Assembly: GCF_003144405.1 (NCBI RefSeq)
Contig: NZ_PENW01000019.1
Coordinates: forward strand, 94,271-158,270
DNA from: Proteus cibi
GTDB taxonomy: Bacteria > Pseudomonadota > Gammaproteobacteria > Enterobacterales > Enterobacteriaceae
DNA length: 64,000 nucleotides
Direction of reading: 5' to 3'
The notes under the pieces were generated by a model. It saw only the letters and a program-made list of their open reading frames with translations. It searched no databases and was not told where the DNA came from. Position 1 is the stretch's first letter; each line of letters starts with the position of its first letter. The translations under genes and the position numbers were made by a program. Of this stretch, positions 7,518 to 17,914 are shown one piece after another.

Positions 7518-10500
7518 CTAGTTTTTAACTACTTGATTTAGAATCTGTTTACCTGCATATCTAAACTCAGGGGCAAGCTGGCTAATACCTAAGCCTCCGG
7601 CTTTCTTGACCTTAATTTGGACTGGAATGCGCTCTTTCATGGCTTCTACGTGACTAATTACGCCAATAATTTTGCCGGATGCATTAAGGCTATCGAGAGC
7701 ATCTAATGCAATATCTAAGGTATCGGGATCTAATGTGCCAAAGCCTTCATCTAGAAAGAGTGATTCGATTTGGGTCTTATTACTGACTAAATCCGACAGC
7801 GCTAAGGCGAGCGATAAACTGACTAAAAAACTTTCCCCACCAGAGAGCGTGCGAGTATCCCTCAGTGCATCTGCTTGCCACGTGTCTGCAATTTGTAGTT
7901 CAAGGCTGGCTAGTGTTTTGCGTTGCAAGAAATAACGTCCATGAAGCTTTTCTAAACGGCGGTTAGCCAAATAAATGAGGTGATCAAGTGTTAAACCTTG
8001 AGCAAAGCGGCTGAATTTATCGCCTGATGCAGATCCTACCAATTCATTTAAATAGCTCCAATCATCGAACTGAGATTGTTGTTTGGTCATGCGGATAAGT
8101 AGATCCTGTTGCGCTTTGCGTTTTTCCTCATCAAGACGCAGTTGCTCTTGAATACGGAATTTGGTTTCTTGTAATTGAGTAACTTGGGTGTCTAATTGCA
8201 ATAATTGAGTATTAATTTGTGCAAGATTTTGCTGTGTTGCCAATAATGGCTGTTGTGACAAATGTTGTTGATAAACATTTTCTTGAGTATCTAAGCGCGT
8301 TTTCTCTTGTAATAGTTTATCAAGCCGCTGTTTTTGCTGTTCTTGTAAACGATTTCTTTCCTCGACAGATAACAGAGAGGCTAGAAATGCCTTTTCATCA
8401 GCAAAAGGGCTGTTTTTTAAGCTAGTTTGATATTGTTCAAGGGTGGCTTGTGAGTGAACAAGAAGCCGTTGCTGTGATTTTTCGTTTTCCTGATATTGAC
8501 CAATAAGCTGATTTAAACGGATTTCGAGTCGATTTTTTTCTTCGCTATATTGCTCAATTTGTTTTTGTAACAACTGACTCTGTTTATCCAATTCATTGCG
8601 GGTATCTTCGGTGGTTTGTGTTCCGAATAAAGTTTGTCGTTGTGTTTTTAGCTGTTCTTGCTGCTGATGTAATTGGTGTAAATGGACGACAACATCATCA
8701 AGTTCTTTTTGAGTTTCAGATAAATAGCGTTTTCTCTCTTCCAACGTTAATAACAATTCGCGGATTGTTTGTTGTAATTCGTGATGGGTTGTTAAGGTTG
8801 ATTGATATTGTTGGTTCTCTTTTTTACGTGCAGTAAGCCATTGAATTTTATCTTCAAATTCTTGTAATTCATAACCTTGTTGTTTGACAAGAGATTGCAG
8901 ATCCTGCGCTAGCTGGGTTTGCTGTTGAAGGTATTGCGCTGTTTGTTGTTGTTTATTGGAAACTTCTTTCTGTTGTTGAGCAAATTCATTTTGTTGATGA
9001 AGGATCGCTTGCTGTTGTTGATTAAATTGCTCTTTATTATCAGATAACTGTTTGTATTCTTGCTGAATTTTAGCTTCTAATTGTTGATAACTAATCCGTT
9101 TTTGTGTCAGTAAATTATCTTCTTTCTCAAGTTCTGAATCTAATTGAGTTAAAGCCGTTTCTTCGCTGTCAACATTCGGTAATGCATAAGTTTGAGCTAA
9201 GATCTGCCATTGCTGTTTTAATGACGCAATATCTTGTGTTAGTTGCTCAAAATCACGACTTAATTTTTCGTTTTGAGCTTGATAGTTAGCACACTGTGTT
9301 TTTTGTTCGACTAACTCTATTGTTAATGCATGAACTTGCTGCGTTAAAATATCTAGCCGTGTTTTGGTCTCGTCGGGTTTAATTTCTTTATATTTTTCAA
9401 CATAAGGATGTTCGGTTGAACCACAAACAGGACATGGGTTGTCTTTAACTAAACGTTGTCTCTCTTCTTCGTATTCGGCTAATTTTCGTATTAAAAGATA
9501 ATTGTCATTTAAATCTTTAAGATGTTGCTCTTTTTCTTTTAAAACGATGCTATTTTTGCTGATATTTTCAGTTAGCACAGCTATTTTTTGCTGATTATCT
9601 GACTGAGTTTGTTGGTACTGATGTTCAGTTTTGATTGCACGCTGTAATTGAGCCTGTAACCCCATTAGTTTTGCGAGCGCATTTCTTTGCTGAGAAATTT
9701 TTTGCAAACGATGAGGGATATCTGCAATGGCATCTGCTCTATTTTGTTGCTCAAGTTGCGTTTGTAATTCGCTTAACTGTTGTTGCTGTAAATTCAGCGT
9801 GTGCTGTTGTTCTTCTAGTGTAAGTGTTGCTTTTTCGAGGGAAAGTTTAAGAAGCTGCTCTTTTTCTTGTTCCCCCTTTTCACTTTTCTGGCTAATGAAA
9901 TATTTTTCTGTGATTTCATCATATTGCTCAAAATAGCGTTGCCATAAAGGTAAGTTTTCAGCAAGTTGAGCATGAGCTTTATGCTGAGTTAAATATTCAT
10001 TTAATTCATTAAATTGCTTTTGTGAGCTAGCTAATTGGGCTTCTGTTAACTGTATTTTTTGCAGATATTCTGACTGTGTTTTCTCTAGCGTATTTTTTTG
10101 CTGTGTTTTTACTGAAATATCTTGTTGTAACAAGATTAACTGACTATCTAATGGCGCTACTTTTTCACGAATAAGCTGTAATATTTGCTGTTTTTTCTCA
10201 TCATGCTGTTTAAATGTGTTACGAGCTTCAACTAAATGCTGATGAATAGGTTGGCTCTGTTGTTCAAGACGTTTTTTTTCTTCTTTTAGCGTTGAGAGTT
10301 GTGACTCAATATAAGTTTGTTCTTTTAATAGACGATTTTTTTCATCATAAATCGGACGGATTTTCTCTGCCGGTTCGCTATTCTCAAGGCGTTGAATATC
10401 GGGTTTGGCTGCAACTAATGCATCTTGTGCTAAGTTAACCTCAGTTTGTGCTAATATTTTGTTTTTATTGAGTTCAATTTCTTTCTCTTGCCACTGTTTT

Positions 10501-11246
10501 GCGACTTGATATGCTTGTTGTTCCTTTTGTAATTGGCGCTCTTTAGTAAAAAGCTCAGTTTGCTCAGTTAATAAAGCTTGGCGAGCATTTTCATCTAATA
10601 ACGCCATCATTTCGGCTTGCTGTTTTAGCATTTTTAATGCTTGTTCTTCTTCACGCCAATGTTTAAAGATAGATTGAGAAATATGGCGATAAATATCGGT
10701 ACCGGTGAGTTCTTCGAGTAATTCAGCACGAGATTTGTCATCTGCATTTAAAAAAGCCGCAAATTGTCCTTGAGAAAGCAACATTGATTTAGTGAAACGA
10801 TCAAAATCAAGCCCTGTAATACTGATGATCATCTCTTTTACTTGGCTTATTTTTGTTGCCAATATTTTATCATCACCGCCCGTGGTATTAATTTTAACGA
10901 GTTCTGCTTGTGGTGCTTGAAGATTGCCATCTTCTTTATAATTAGCACGACGCTGTTCCCAAAATGCACGATAAGCCACACCTTTGACTTCAAATTCAAC
11001 TTCCGCCAAACATTCGGCAGTATGGCGTGTCATTAATTCATTTTGTGATTGTGTGACTTTATCTAGTCGTGGCGTTCGATGGTAAAGCGCTAAACTTATC
11101 GCATCTAATAGGGTGGTTTTTCCTGCCCCCGTGGGGCCTGTAATCGCAAATAATCCGTTGCTAATAAAAGGCTCTTGGTTGAAGTTAATTTTCCATTCAC
11201 CTTTTAAGGAGTTAATATTTTTAAATCGCAGACTTAAGATTTTCAT
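7518..11246 (-). CDS. sbcC: SbcCD nuclease, ATPase/coiled-coil subunit SbcC
   Basis: A 1242-residue SMC-like ATPase that with SbcD cuts DNA hairpins, palindromes and protein-blocked ends. Visible parts are Walker [10 protein letters not shown] (residues 37-45), a very long Gln/Leu/Glu-rich coiled coil, a zinc hook CPVCG near residue 605, a second coil, the ABC signature LSGGESF near residue 1135 and Walker [13 protein letters not shown] near 1160. At 1242 residues it is clearly longer than E. coli SbcC (1048). The extra length is in the Gln-rich coils. It overlaps sbcD by one base, so the two are translated as a unit in the order sbcD-sbcC. No clear terminator separates it from the nitroreductase gene. 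Confidence 0.97.
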   Translation of the reverse strand: MKILSLRFKNINSLKGEWKINFNQEPFISNGLFAITGPTGAGKTTLLDAISLALYHRTPRLDKVTQSQNELMTRHTAECLAEVEFEVKGVAYRAFWEQRRANYKEDGNLQAPQAELVKINTTGGDDKILATKISQVKEMIISITGLDFDRFTKSMLLSQGQFAAFLNADDKSRAELLEELTGTDIYRHISQSIFKHWREEEQALKMLKQQAEMMALLDENARQALLTEQTELFTKERQLQKEQQAYQVAKQWQEKEIELNKNKILAQTEVNLAQDALVAAKPDIQRLENSEPAEKIRPIYDEKNRLLKEQTYIESQLSTLKEEKKRLEQQSQPIHQHLVEARNTFKQHDEKKQQILQLIREKVAPLDSQLILLQQDISVKTQQKNTLEKTQSEYLQKIQLTEAQLASSQKQFNELNEYLTQHKAHAQLAENLPLWQRYFEQYDEITEKYFISQKSEKGEQEKEQLLKLSLEKATLTLEEQQHTLNLQQQQLSELQTQLEQQNRADAIADIPHRLQKISQQRNALAKLMGLQAQLQRAIKTEHQYQQTQSDNQQKIAVLTENISKNSIVLKEKEQHLKDLNDNYLLIRKLAEYEEERQRLVKDNPCPVCGSTEHPYVEKYKEIKPDETKTRLDILTQQVHALTIELVEQKTQCANYQAQNEKLSRDFEQLTQDIASLKQQWQILAQTYALPNVDSEETALTQLDSELEKEDNLLTQKRISYQQLEAKIQQEYKQLSDNKEQFNQQQQAILHQQNEFAQQQKEVSNKQQQTAQYLQQQTQLAQDLQSLVKQQGYELQEFEDKIQWLTARKKENQQYQSTLTTHHELQQTIRELLLTLEERKRYLSETQKELDDVVVHLHQLHQQQEQLKTQRQTLFGTQTTEDTRNELDKQSQLLQKQIEQYSEEKNRLEIRLNQLIGQYQENEKSQQRLLVHSQATLEQYQTSLKNSPFADEKAFLASLLSVEERNRLQEQQKQRLDKLLQEKTRLDTQENVYQQHLSQQPLLATQQNLAQINTQLLQLDTQVTQLQETKFRIQEQLRLDEEKRKAQQDLLIRMTKQQSQFDDWSYLNELVGSASGDKFSRFAQGLTLDHLIYLANRRLEKLHGRYFLQRKTLASLELQIADTWQADALRDTRTLSGGESFLVSLSLALALSDLVSNKTQIESLFLDEGFGTLDPDTLDIALDALDSLNASGKIIGVISHVEAMKERIPVQIKVKKAGGLGISQLAPEFRYAGKQILNQVVKN

Positions 11247-12475
11247 TATGCTTCGTTATCCTCTTGTTCTGCCATTTCAACGGCTTGCTTAAACAATGTT
11301 GTTAAGCGTGCTTTTGTCTCTTCTGAATCAAATTCATGTTGTTCTAAACGTCTTTCAAAAACATCATAAACGGTTAATTCGGTCAGTGTTTCGTTCTCAT
11401 TTTGAGTGAACGTTTGTCGCTGTTTTTTGGCTCTTCTTAATAAGATCACATCAAAAAGGGGGTCGTTAGTTAACTCTTGAATTCGAGTTTGTATGTCACT
11501 GAGATAATCTTGGGTTGAGACTTCGATATCCAACCAAATCGTGGTGTCTAATTCACCGTATTGTTTTTTTAGATCCTCAAGTTGTATCGCGATCTCTTTT
11601 AATGAACCACTGATAGTGCGTAGTAATTGAAACTCAGGGATCGGTAATAGTGTGAGGTTAGTTAATTTATCTTGTTCAAAATCGATAAGGCAGACACTTT
11701 TCTGTTGTCCACTTTCATCAAAACTTAACGGAATAGGGGAACCGCTATAGCGAATATGACCTGATTTATTCACCACTTGAGGGCGATGAATATGACCAAG
11801 AGCAATATAGTCAAATTCAGGAAATAGGGTGGCAGAAAAAGCCTCTAGAGTTCCAATATAAATTTCGCGTACCGAGTCCGTCACGCTTGCACCAATGGTT
11901 GTAAGATGACCGGTTGCAATAATAGGGATCTTGGCATTTAGTTGCTTACGTAAATCGAGAGCCACTTGATATTGAGCTTGATAATAGTCAGCAATCGCTT
12001 CTTTCAGGGCATTTTGTTTTTCAGCACCGGATTGCCCGCTTTTACTGCTGATCATGTCTCTAGGACGTAGATAAGGGATCGCACAAAGTAATGCGCCTGG
12101 CGTGTTATCTTTTTGAGGAAGAATGAGCGGAGCTTGTGGTGTTTCAGCATCAATATTGGCAATAACGGTCGTATTTAAACACGCCAATAGTGATTTTGAC
12201 TCATTTAGGGTGGCTACAGAGTCGTGATTCCCACCTAGTATAACGAGCTGGCATTGCGTATCTCGGATCGCAACAACAAAACGGTTATAAAGTTCTCGGG
12301 CATAACTGGGAGGAGAGCCAGTATCAAAAATATCGCCTGCAACAATCAGTGCATCCACTTGATAATGTTTAATTTGGACTAACAACCAATCAAGAAACTG
12401 TTGATGTTCTTTAGCGCGAGTCTTAGTAAAAAAATATTGTCCTAAATGCCAGTCTGATGTGTGAATAATCCGCAT
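11246..12475 (-). CDS. sbcD: SbcCD nuclease, phosphoesterase subunit SbcD
   Basis: A 409-residue Mre11-type metallo-phosphodiesterase, the catalytic partner of SbcC. The motifs appear in order from the N-terminus: HTSDWHLG (Asp8 and His10, metal ligands), VAGDIFD, LGGNHDS, TGHLT and LGHIHRPQ. Length matches the E. coli protein (about 400). It is divergent from phoB, the same arrangement as in E. coli. Confidence 0.97.
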   Translation of the reverse strand: MRIIHTSDWHLGQYFFTKTRAKEHQQFLDWLLVQIKHYQVDALIVAGDIFDTGSPPSYARELYNRFVVAIRDTQCQLVILGGNHDSVATLNESKSLLACLNTTVIANIDAETPQAPLILPQKDNTPGALLCAIPYLRPRDMISSKSGQSGAEKQNALKEAIADYYQAQYQVALDLRKQLNAKIPIIATGHLTTIGASVTDSVREIYIGTLEAFSATLFPEFDYIALGHIHRPQVVNKSGHIRYSGSPIPLSFDESGQQKSVCLIDFEQDKLTNLTLLPIPEFQLLRTISGSLKEIAIQLEDLKKQYGELDTTIWLDIEVSTQDYLSDIQTRIQELTNDPLFDVILLRRAKKQRQTFTQNENETLTELTVYDVFERRLEQHEFDSEETKARLTTLFKQAVEMAEQEDNEA

Positions 12476-12625
12476 TGCTATCCCTCTTTTTTATCTGATG
12501 AAGAGTATAGCGCACCTGACTTTTTTAGTGAAAACTCAACAATACGCCCTATTTTTGAGTGATATTTCACCAAAAAATGATTTATTTACCTTAACAACAG
12601 GGATCTATTTCAGTAATGTTAAGGT

Positions 12626-12678
12626 TAGTCATAAATCTGTCATAAAACTGCATCATAATCATTTTGACCCTCTATATA
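12626..12678 (+). promoter_or_regulatory. Pho box and promoter of phoBR
   Basis: Three imperfect seven-base direct repeats spaced 11 bases apart, TAGTCAT (12626), CTGTCAT (12637) and CTGCATC (12648), with AT-rich spacers, match the PhoB-binding Pho box. A TATATA at 12673-12678 sits at the expected distance for the -10 element. PhoB should therefore activate its own operon when phosphate is scarce. Confidence 0.85.
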
Positions 12679-12696
12679 CATTACACAGGATAGAGT

Positions 12697-13386
12697 ATGG
12701 CAAGGCGTATTCTTGTTGTTGAAGATGAAACCGCAATTCGAGAGATGATCTGTTTTGTTTTGGAACAAAATGGTTTTCAACCTATTGAAGCAGAGGACTA
12801 TGATTCTGCATTGAGCTTTCTTATTGATCCTTACCCTGATCTGGTTTTATTAGATTGGATGATCCCAGGAGGATCAGGCTTACAGGTAATAAAACAGATG
12901 AAACGGGAAAGTAACACCCGTGATATTCCAATTATTATGCTAACGGCAAAAGGGGAAGAGGAAGATAAAGTCCAAGGATTAGAAACGGGTGCTGATGATT
13001 ATGTTATCAAACCTTTTTCACCTAAAGAACTTGTCGCCCGTGTGAAGGCGATTTTACGACGCTTATCACCGATGTCAGCGGAAGATATCATTGAATTTAA
13101 TGGGTTAGGTCTTGATCCTGTTTCTCATCGAGTCACAAGTCAAGATAAGCCCATTGATATGGGACCCACAGAATTTAAACTCCTGCACTTTTTTATGACA
13201 CATCCTGAACGCGTATACAGTAGAGAACAACTGCTAAACTACGTTTGGGGAACGAATGTTTATGTCGAAGACCGTACTGTTGATGTGCATATTCGTCGTT
13301 TACGTAAGGCCATTGAAGAAGATGGTCATGACCGAATGATACAAACAGTACGTGGAACGGGATATCGCTTCTCTGCCCGTTTCTAA
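12697..13386 (+). CDS. phoB: Phosphate-regulon response regulator PhoB
   Basis: A 229-residue OmpR-family regulator. The receiver domain (about 1-120) has the acidic pocket Glu9-Asp10-Glu11, the phosphoacceptor Asp53 ([10 protein letters not shown]), a switch Thr in IIMLTAKGE and the conserved Lys in [11 protein letters not shown]. The winged-helix DNA-binding domain follows, with [10 protein letters not shown] and [14 protein letters not shown]. Once phosphorylated by PhoR it binds Pho boxes, one of which lies directly upstream. Confidence 0.98.
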   Translation: MARRILVVEDETAIREMICFVLEQNGFQPIEAEDYDSALSFLIDPYPDLVLLDWMIPGGSGLQVIKQMKRESNTRDIPIIMLTAKGEEEDKVQGLETGADDYVIKPFSPKELVARVKAILRRLSPMSAEDIIEFNGLGLDPVSHRVTSQDKPIDMGPTEFKLLHFFMTHPERVYSREQLLNYVWGTNVYVEDRTVDVHIRRLRKAIEEDGHDRMIQTVRGTGYRFSARF

Positions 13387-13409
13387 GTCAATATGGGAGT
13401 AATCGTCAG

Positions 13410-14708
13410 GTGTTAGAACGACTATCGTGGAAAGCCCTCGTTTGGGGGCTATGTCTATTTTGCTTGCCTGCCTTTATATTATCGCTTTTTGTCGGGCATC
13501 TTCCTTGGTTGCTGGTGGCATCGCTTCTCAGTGCCCTTGTGTGGCATGCTTATAATTTGCTGAAATTATCTAAATGGTTATGGTTAGATCGCTCTGTATT
13601 GCCTCCGGAAGGAAGTGGGGGATGGGAGCCTATTTTTTATGGTATTCGACAGACCCAGCAACGTAACCGTAAACGGCGCAGAGAATTAGGTGACTTAATT
13701 AAACGTTTTAGAAGTGGTGCCGAAAGCTTACCTGATGCTGTTGTGATGATGACAAACGAAGGGAATATTTTTTGGTGTAATAGTCTTGCTCAACATTTAT
13801 TAGGATTTCGCTGGCCTGAAGATAACGGGCAAAATATATTTAACTTATTACGTTATCCTGATTTTTTGCATTACTTTACCGCAGGCGATTTTAGTCGTCC
13901 CCTAACGATTTCACTCAATAATGGCTCTATTGTTGAGTTCCGTGTGATGCCATATAGCGAAGATCAGCGCCTGATGGTCGCTCGCGATGTGACAGAAAAA
14001 AATAAACTAGAAAACTCACGACGTGATTTTTTTGCTAATGTCAGTCATGAGTTAAGAACACCGTTAACCGTTATTCAAGGTTATCTTGAAATGATGGAAG
14101 AAAATAGTGTATCAAAACCCGCAGAGCATAAAGCGATAGTCACGATGCAAGAGCAAGCTAAACGTATGGATACGCTTGTTCAGCAACTCTTACAGCTTTC
14201 TCGTATCGAATCTGCTCCTCATATTGATTTAAACAAAGTTGTTGATATTCCTGCCATTTTGGCTTTATTACAACAAGAAGCTAACTCACTTAGCCAAGGT
14301 CAACATCAGATTGTTTTTGATGTTGATGAACAGTGGGCTGTGCGTGGTAATGAAGAACAACTGCGTAGTGCGGTTTCTAACTTAGTGTATAACGCCATTA
14401 ATCACACTGAAGAAGGTTCAACAATCAAAGTCAGTTGGAAGAAAATCCCCCAAGGTATGCTATTTAGTGTTTCAGATAATGGGGCAGGGATCAGCGCTGA
14501 ACATTTAACCCGTTTAACAGAACGTTTTTATCGCGTTGATAAAGCGCGCTCTCGTCATTCTGGTGGTACTGGATTAGGCTTGGCGATTGTGAAGAAATCG
14601 TTGCTTCATCATCACTCTCAGTTGAATATTGAAAGTAAAGTCGGTGTTGGGAGTACATTCTCTTTTATCCTTCCTCAGACATTACTTACCGCGAAAAAGA
14701 CACACTAG
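13410..14708 (+). CDS. phoR: Phosphate-regulon sensor kinase PhoR
   Basis: A 432-residue membrane histidine kinase with a GTG start. Two N-terminal hydrophobic helices (about 8-48) are followed by a charged linker, a PAS domain (about 95-195), the DHp segment [14 protein letters not shown] with His213 as phosphoacceptor, and a catalytic ATPase domain with N-box VYNAINH, G1 SDNGAGIS and G2 GGTGLGLAI. It phosphorylates PhoB under phosphate limitation, with input from the Pst transporter and PhoU (neither is in this window). phoB is 23 bases upstream in the same operon. Confidence 0.98.
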   Translation: MLERLSWKALVWGLCLFCLPAFILSLFVGHLPWLLVASLLSALVWHAYNLLKLSKWLWLDRSVLPPEGSGGWEPIFYGIRQTQQRNRKRRRELGDLIKRFRSGAESLPDAVVMMTNEGNIFWCNSLAQHLLGFRWPEDNGQNIFNLLRYPDFLHYFTAGDFSRPLTISLNNGSIVEFRVMPYSEDQRLMVARDVTEKNKLENSRRDFFANVSHELRTPLTVIQGYLEMMEENSVSKPAEHKAIVTMQEQAKRMDTLVQQLLQLSRIESAPHIDLNKVVDIPAILALLQQEANSLSQGQHQIVFDVDEQWAVRGNEEQLRSAVSNLVYNAINHTEEGSTIKVSWKKIPQGMLFSVSDNGAGISAEHLTRLTERFYRVDKARSRHSGGTGLGLAIVKKSLLHHHSQLNIESKVGVGSTFSFILPQTLLTAKKTH

Positions 14709-14727
14709 CCGTATATCTTTTTTAAAA

Positions 14728-14777
14728 CCTTTATCACTTGTCTTTAATCAGTGATAAGGGTTTTTTGCCCTTTTTTT
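14728..14777 (+). terminator. Terminator after phoR
   Basis: CCTTTATCAC (14728-14737) pairs with GTGATAAGGG (14751-14760) with one G-T pair, followed by TTTTTT, GCCC and a second T-run. Confidence 0.8.
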
Positions 14778-15186
14778 AATCTTTTTAATATCAATAAAAA
14801 CTAATATCGTAGCGTTAAATTTTAATATTATTAATTAATGCTAACTTTAAATGATGCCTGTACGCAATATTATTGGTGATAAAATGCACAAATCATATCA
14901 TGTATATTCGATGATATATGACAGTTATAACTAGCGCTGAAAAATAGTTTAGATGATTCTTCTGGTTTTTAGATTGGCTATTGCCTTTTTTCATTATAAA
15001 AGTTTTACTTGTGACCAGTTATCGGCAATTTTTTCTATTTAGCACCTAATTGCTCTACATGAAATGATTATATATGGATATTATCCTGAATAATGATGGT
15101 ATGAGGCTAAATAGATATTGTTGATTTTATGTTGCGCTATATTGGCGCAATTTAACCATTATTGTAACTACATATTAACAAAACTT
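14778..15186. other. AT-rich leader of brnQ with inverted repeats
   Basis: No gene is evident. ATATCAT (14895-14901) and ATGATAT (14911-14917) form an inverted repeat. TTGCGC (15132-15137) pairs with GCGCAA (15145-15150) followed by TTT, about 35 bases before the brnQ start, and could act as a small leader hairpin. An open frame from 15118 runs into brnQ but its first 23 codons do not resemble BrnQ. Confidence 0.45.
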
Positions 15187-16530
15187 ATGGCACATAGATT
15201 AACTTCCAGAGATATTCTGGCATTAGGGTTTATGACATTCGCCCTATTTGTTGGCGCTGGCAACATTATTTTTCCTCCAATGGTGGGTTTACAATCAGGC
15301 GAATTTGTTTGGACGGCAGCAATTGGTTTTTTGATCACCGGCGTTGGTTTACCTGTTTTAACCGTTGTCGCATTGGCAAAAGTTGGAGGGGGGATTGAGG
15401 CATTAAGCACACCTATTGGTAAATCAATGGGATTATTATTAGCTATTGTTGCCTATCTTGCTGTTGGACCCCTTTTTGCCACTCCTCGTACTGCAACGGT
15501 TTCTTTTAAAGTGGGTATTGCACCATTAGTGGGTGACACCGAAATTGCATTGCTCATTTATAGTATTATCTACTTTTTAATTGTTATTGGTATTTCGCTT
15601 TACCCTGGAAAATTATTAGATAGCGTTGGGCATATTCTTGCCCCAATTAAAATTTTAGCCCTCGCTGCATTAGGTTTTGCAGCAATATATTGGCCAGCAG
15701 GTACATCAATTCCAGCAACACAAGCGTATCAAGATATGGCATTTACCCAAGGGTTTATTAATGGTTATTTGACCATGGATACATTGGGGGCAATGGTTTT
15801 TGGTATTGTCATTGTTAATGCGGCACGTTCCAGAGGTATTGATAATTCATCATTATTGACTCGCTACACTATGTGGGCAGGCATTATTGCTGGTGTGTTG
15901 TTAACGGCAATCTACTTAAGTTTGTTTAAACTGGGTTCTGCGAGTGGCAGCATTGTACCAATGGCAAAAGATGGTGCTGATATTCTTCATGCTTATGTTC
16001 AATATACTTTTGGTAACTTCGGTAGCTTCTTCTTAGCATTATTAATTTTCTTAGCCTGTATGGTGACTGCCGTTGGTTTAACTTGTGCTTGTGCTGAATT
16101 CTTTAGTCGTTATTTACCGATTTCTTACCGTGCATTGGTATTAATTTTGTCGATATTTTCAGCGGTGGTATCAAATTTAGGCTTAAGTAAATTAATTGAG
16201 TTTTCAATTCCAGTGATGATCATGATTTATCCACCTTGTATTGTGATCATTTTAATGAGTTTCACATTACGTCTGTGGAATAATCCAAGCCGTATTATTG
16301 CGCCAGCAATGGCGGTTAGCTTATTTTTCGGTATTTTTGATGCAATAAAAGCGTCTAACTATCTGAAACATTTATTACCAGAATGGGCGACAAAGCTGCC
16401 GTTAAGTGAGCAAGGGTTAGCGTGGTTAATTCCTGTTCTCATTACTATTGTTGTGTGTGGTATTTATGACAAAGTTGTGGGTTCACACCATAAAAAAGTG
16501 ATCCATACTGAAGCCATCCATAAGCAATAA
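15187..16530 (+). CDS. brnQ: Branched-chain amino acid transporter BrnQ (LIV-II)
   Basis: A 447-residue inner-membrane carrier that imports Leu, Ile and Val with Na+ or H+. About twelve hydrophobic helices are visible. The N-terminal block [19 protein letters not shown] and the later [17 protein letters not shown] are almost identical to E. coli BrnQ. The ATG at 15187 gives MAHRLTSRD, matching the family start; the frame beginning at 15118 only adds an unrelated leader. The phoBR-brnQ order is conserved in enteric bacteria. A terminator at 16551-16577 ends it. Confidence 0.96.
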   Translation: MAHRLTSRDILALGFMTFALFVGAGNIIFPPMVGLQSGEFVWTAAIGFLITGVGLPVLTVVALAKVGGGIEALSTPIGKSMGLLLAIVAYLAVGPLFATPRTATVSFKVGIAPLVGDTEIALLIYSIIYFLIVIGISLYPGKLLDSVGHILAPIKILALAALGFAAIYWPAGTSIPATQAYQDMAFTQGFINGYLTMDTLGAMVFGIVIVNAARSRGIDNSSLLTRYTMWAGIIAGVLLTAIYLSLFKLGSASGSIVPMAKDGADILHAYVQYTFGNFGSFFLALLIFLACMVTAVGLTCACAEFFSRYLPISYRALVLILSIFSAVVSNLGLSKLIEFSIPVMIMIYPPCIVIILMSFTLRLWNNPSRIIAPAMAVSLFFGIFDAIKASNYLKHLLPEWATKLPLSEQGLAWLIPVLITIVVCGIYDKVVGSHHKKVIHTEAIHKQ

Positions 16531-16550
16531 AGTACATTGGGTTAAAGATA

Positions 16551-16577
16551 AAAAGGGAAACGAAAGTTTCCCTTTTT
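16551..16577. terminator. Bidirectional terminator between brnQ and the XRE-family gene
   Basis: AAAAGGGAAAC (16551-16561) pairs perfectly with GTTTCCCTTTT (16566-16576) around a GAAA tetraloop. It has T-runs on both strands, so it can serve brnQ and the converging gene. Confidence 0.9.
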
Positions 16578-16583
16578 GTTGGT

Positions 16584-16847
16584 TTAAAACTCATCTTGTA
16601 ATACCTATTCAATCGTCCTTGGCATACGTGGTTTATTCACTTTCTTCGGATCAACAACCGCATAAAGATTATTTAAATCATCAAGGCATTGCCAAAGTAA
16701 CAGTAACTGGCGTAGTGAAATTTTACCTTGTAACTCAAACTTTTTGATAGTTGAAGCAGGAACTGTACTACGCTCGGCAAGTTGTTCACGTGACCCTTTT
16801 TCTTTTTCACGCAACTTTCGTAAATGAGAGGCAAAGGCTCGACTCAC
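16584..16847 (-). pseudogene. XRE/HipB-like HTH regulator with an in-frame amber stop
   Basis: The intact part (16605-16847) encodes 80 residues with a helix-turn-helix: REQLAERSTVPASTIKKFE, then SLRQLLLLWQCLDDLNNLY, as in antitoxin-like XRE proteins. It ends MPRTIE and a TAG stop at 16605-16607. Reading on in the same frame gives VLQDEF and TAA. Relatives often end in PR-(S/T)-IEEVL..., so the TAG very probably replaces a Glu codon (GAG) and removes seven residues. The only possible start is GTG at 16847, with no ribosome-binding site. An ATG two bases upstream is out of frame and stops at once. It looks like a decaying gene, possibly a relic of a HipB/HipA pair with no partner left; it may still make a short protein. 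Confidence 0.6.
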
Positions 16848-16920
16848 ATCGAGATCAGTAAGTAATAAGAGTATCTATTTGATTTAAACGTAGAGTAAAA
16901 AATTTAGCTTAGGTTGCTCA

Positions 16921-17889
16921 TTAGTTTTTATCTGTAGAATACTGTTTTTCTGCCACTGGTTGTTGGTTTTCATCTACATAATAGTGAATACCAGCTTCAA
17001 TACCGTCTTCACCTTCATAGAAAATTTTAAAGCGAGTACGATTGCCATCATGATAAGCAATCACAGCACTGCCCCCTTTTCCTAAGCAGAATTGATGAAG
17101 ATTACCGGTTGAGATACAGAGACTGTTGTCGCCAGACACCGTGATTTTACAGTTATCACCAGTATTAATTGCCACTGCGTTTTTTCCAGTAACCTTGATT
17201 TGCGCTAAATCCCCTGTATTAGTGATTTTTGCGCGATCTTGAGAGGCAGTAATAAAATTACGCATACCACTGTTTGCGATATGAACACCATTACCTGCAG
17301 CATAAATTTTGACATCATTGCCACTATTACAAATACGGGAGCGTCCGCCTAAACTGCCAATACGGCATTGATCCCCGGTATTAGCTACTTTTCCTGCAAA
17401 ACCAGTCATCATCAACTGATTGCTATAACCTGTGTTGGCAATGCTGTTTTCATCGCCGGAAAAAGCCACAATATTATTACTTCCACACAAAGCAAGATCG
17501 GTGCTCAGTTGCTGACTTTTTAAGATCAATTGATGCCATTCGGTAGAAAATTGAATATTTTCAGATGTTGGCAACGTGGTGTGATAGGGCAGCCGTTGTA
17601 ATGTCACGCCTTGTTGTTGTTCATTGCCGAGCAGGAACAAGATGTTTTCCATGACTTCTTGTTCCTGTTCGGCAAAGGATGCTTCACTAAAATGACGTAA
17701 ATAAATATATTGAATAAAGCTTTCTATCCATTGTGTACGACGCTGTTTTATTAACTCACTATGGATAGCACTGTAAGTGCCCCCATCAGGAAAATAACGC
17801 AAAAACCAACGATAAAGCGATGTTGAAACATGCAGTTGTCGTAAGTCTTCTTTTGTTAATCTAATCTTTTCCTTTGAAGGGACTGACAT
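16921..17889 (-). CDS. ydhT: YdhT-like protein with fifteen 9-residue repeats
   Basis: A 322-residue protein, last gene of the ydh operon, in the position of E. coli ydhT (about 270 residues, function unknown). Residues 1-130 are mixed helical with conserved-looking YRWFLRYFPDGGTYSAIHSEL and TQWIESF. Residues 136-270 form an unbroken array of fifteen 9-residue units of the pattern G-x4-(I/V)-x2-(T/S), for example GDENSIANT, GFAGKVANT, GNGVHIANS and GDNCKITVS. Only one unit lacks the leading Gly (QDRAKITNT). This predicts a narrow beta-solenoid. The tail (about 271-322) is charged. No signal peptide or metal-binding Cys cluster is seen, so it is probably cytoplasmic and may aid assembly of the redox complex. 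ydhU ends 25 bases upstream. Confidence 0.8.
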   Translation of the reverse strand: MSVPSKEKIRLTKEDLRQLHVSTSLYRWFLRYFPDGGTYSAIHSELIKQRRTQWIESFIQYIYLRHFSEASFAEQEQEVMENILFLLGNEQQQGVTLQRLPYHTTLPTSENIQFSTEWHQLILKSQQLSTDLALCGSNNIVAFSGDENSIANTGYSNQLMMTGFAGKVANTGDQCRIGSLGGRSRICNSGNDVKIYAAGNGVHIANSGMRNFITASQDRAKITNTGDLAQIKVTGKNAVAINTGDNCKITVSGDNSLCISTGNLHQFCLGKGGSAVIAYHDGNRTRFKIFYEGEDGIEAGIHYYVDENQQPVAEKQYSTDKN

Positions 17890-17914
17890 ATAAGCTCCTT
17901 AATCCATGTATTAA

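Noticed and set aside
15118-15186. N-terminal extension of BrnQ
   Set aside because: The added 23 residues are unlike Brn[10 protein letters not shown] at 15187 matches the family start.
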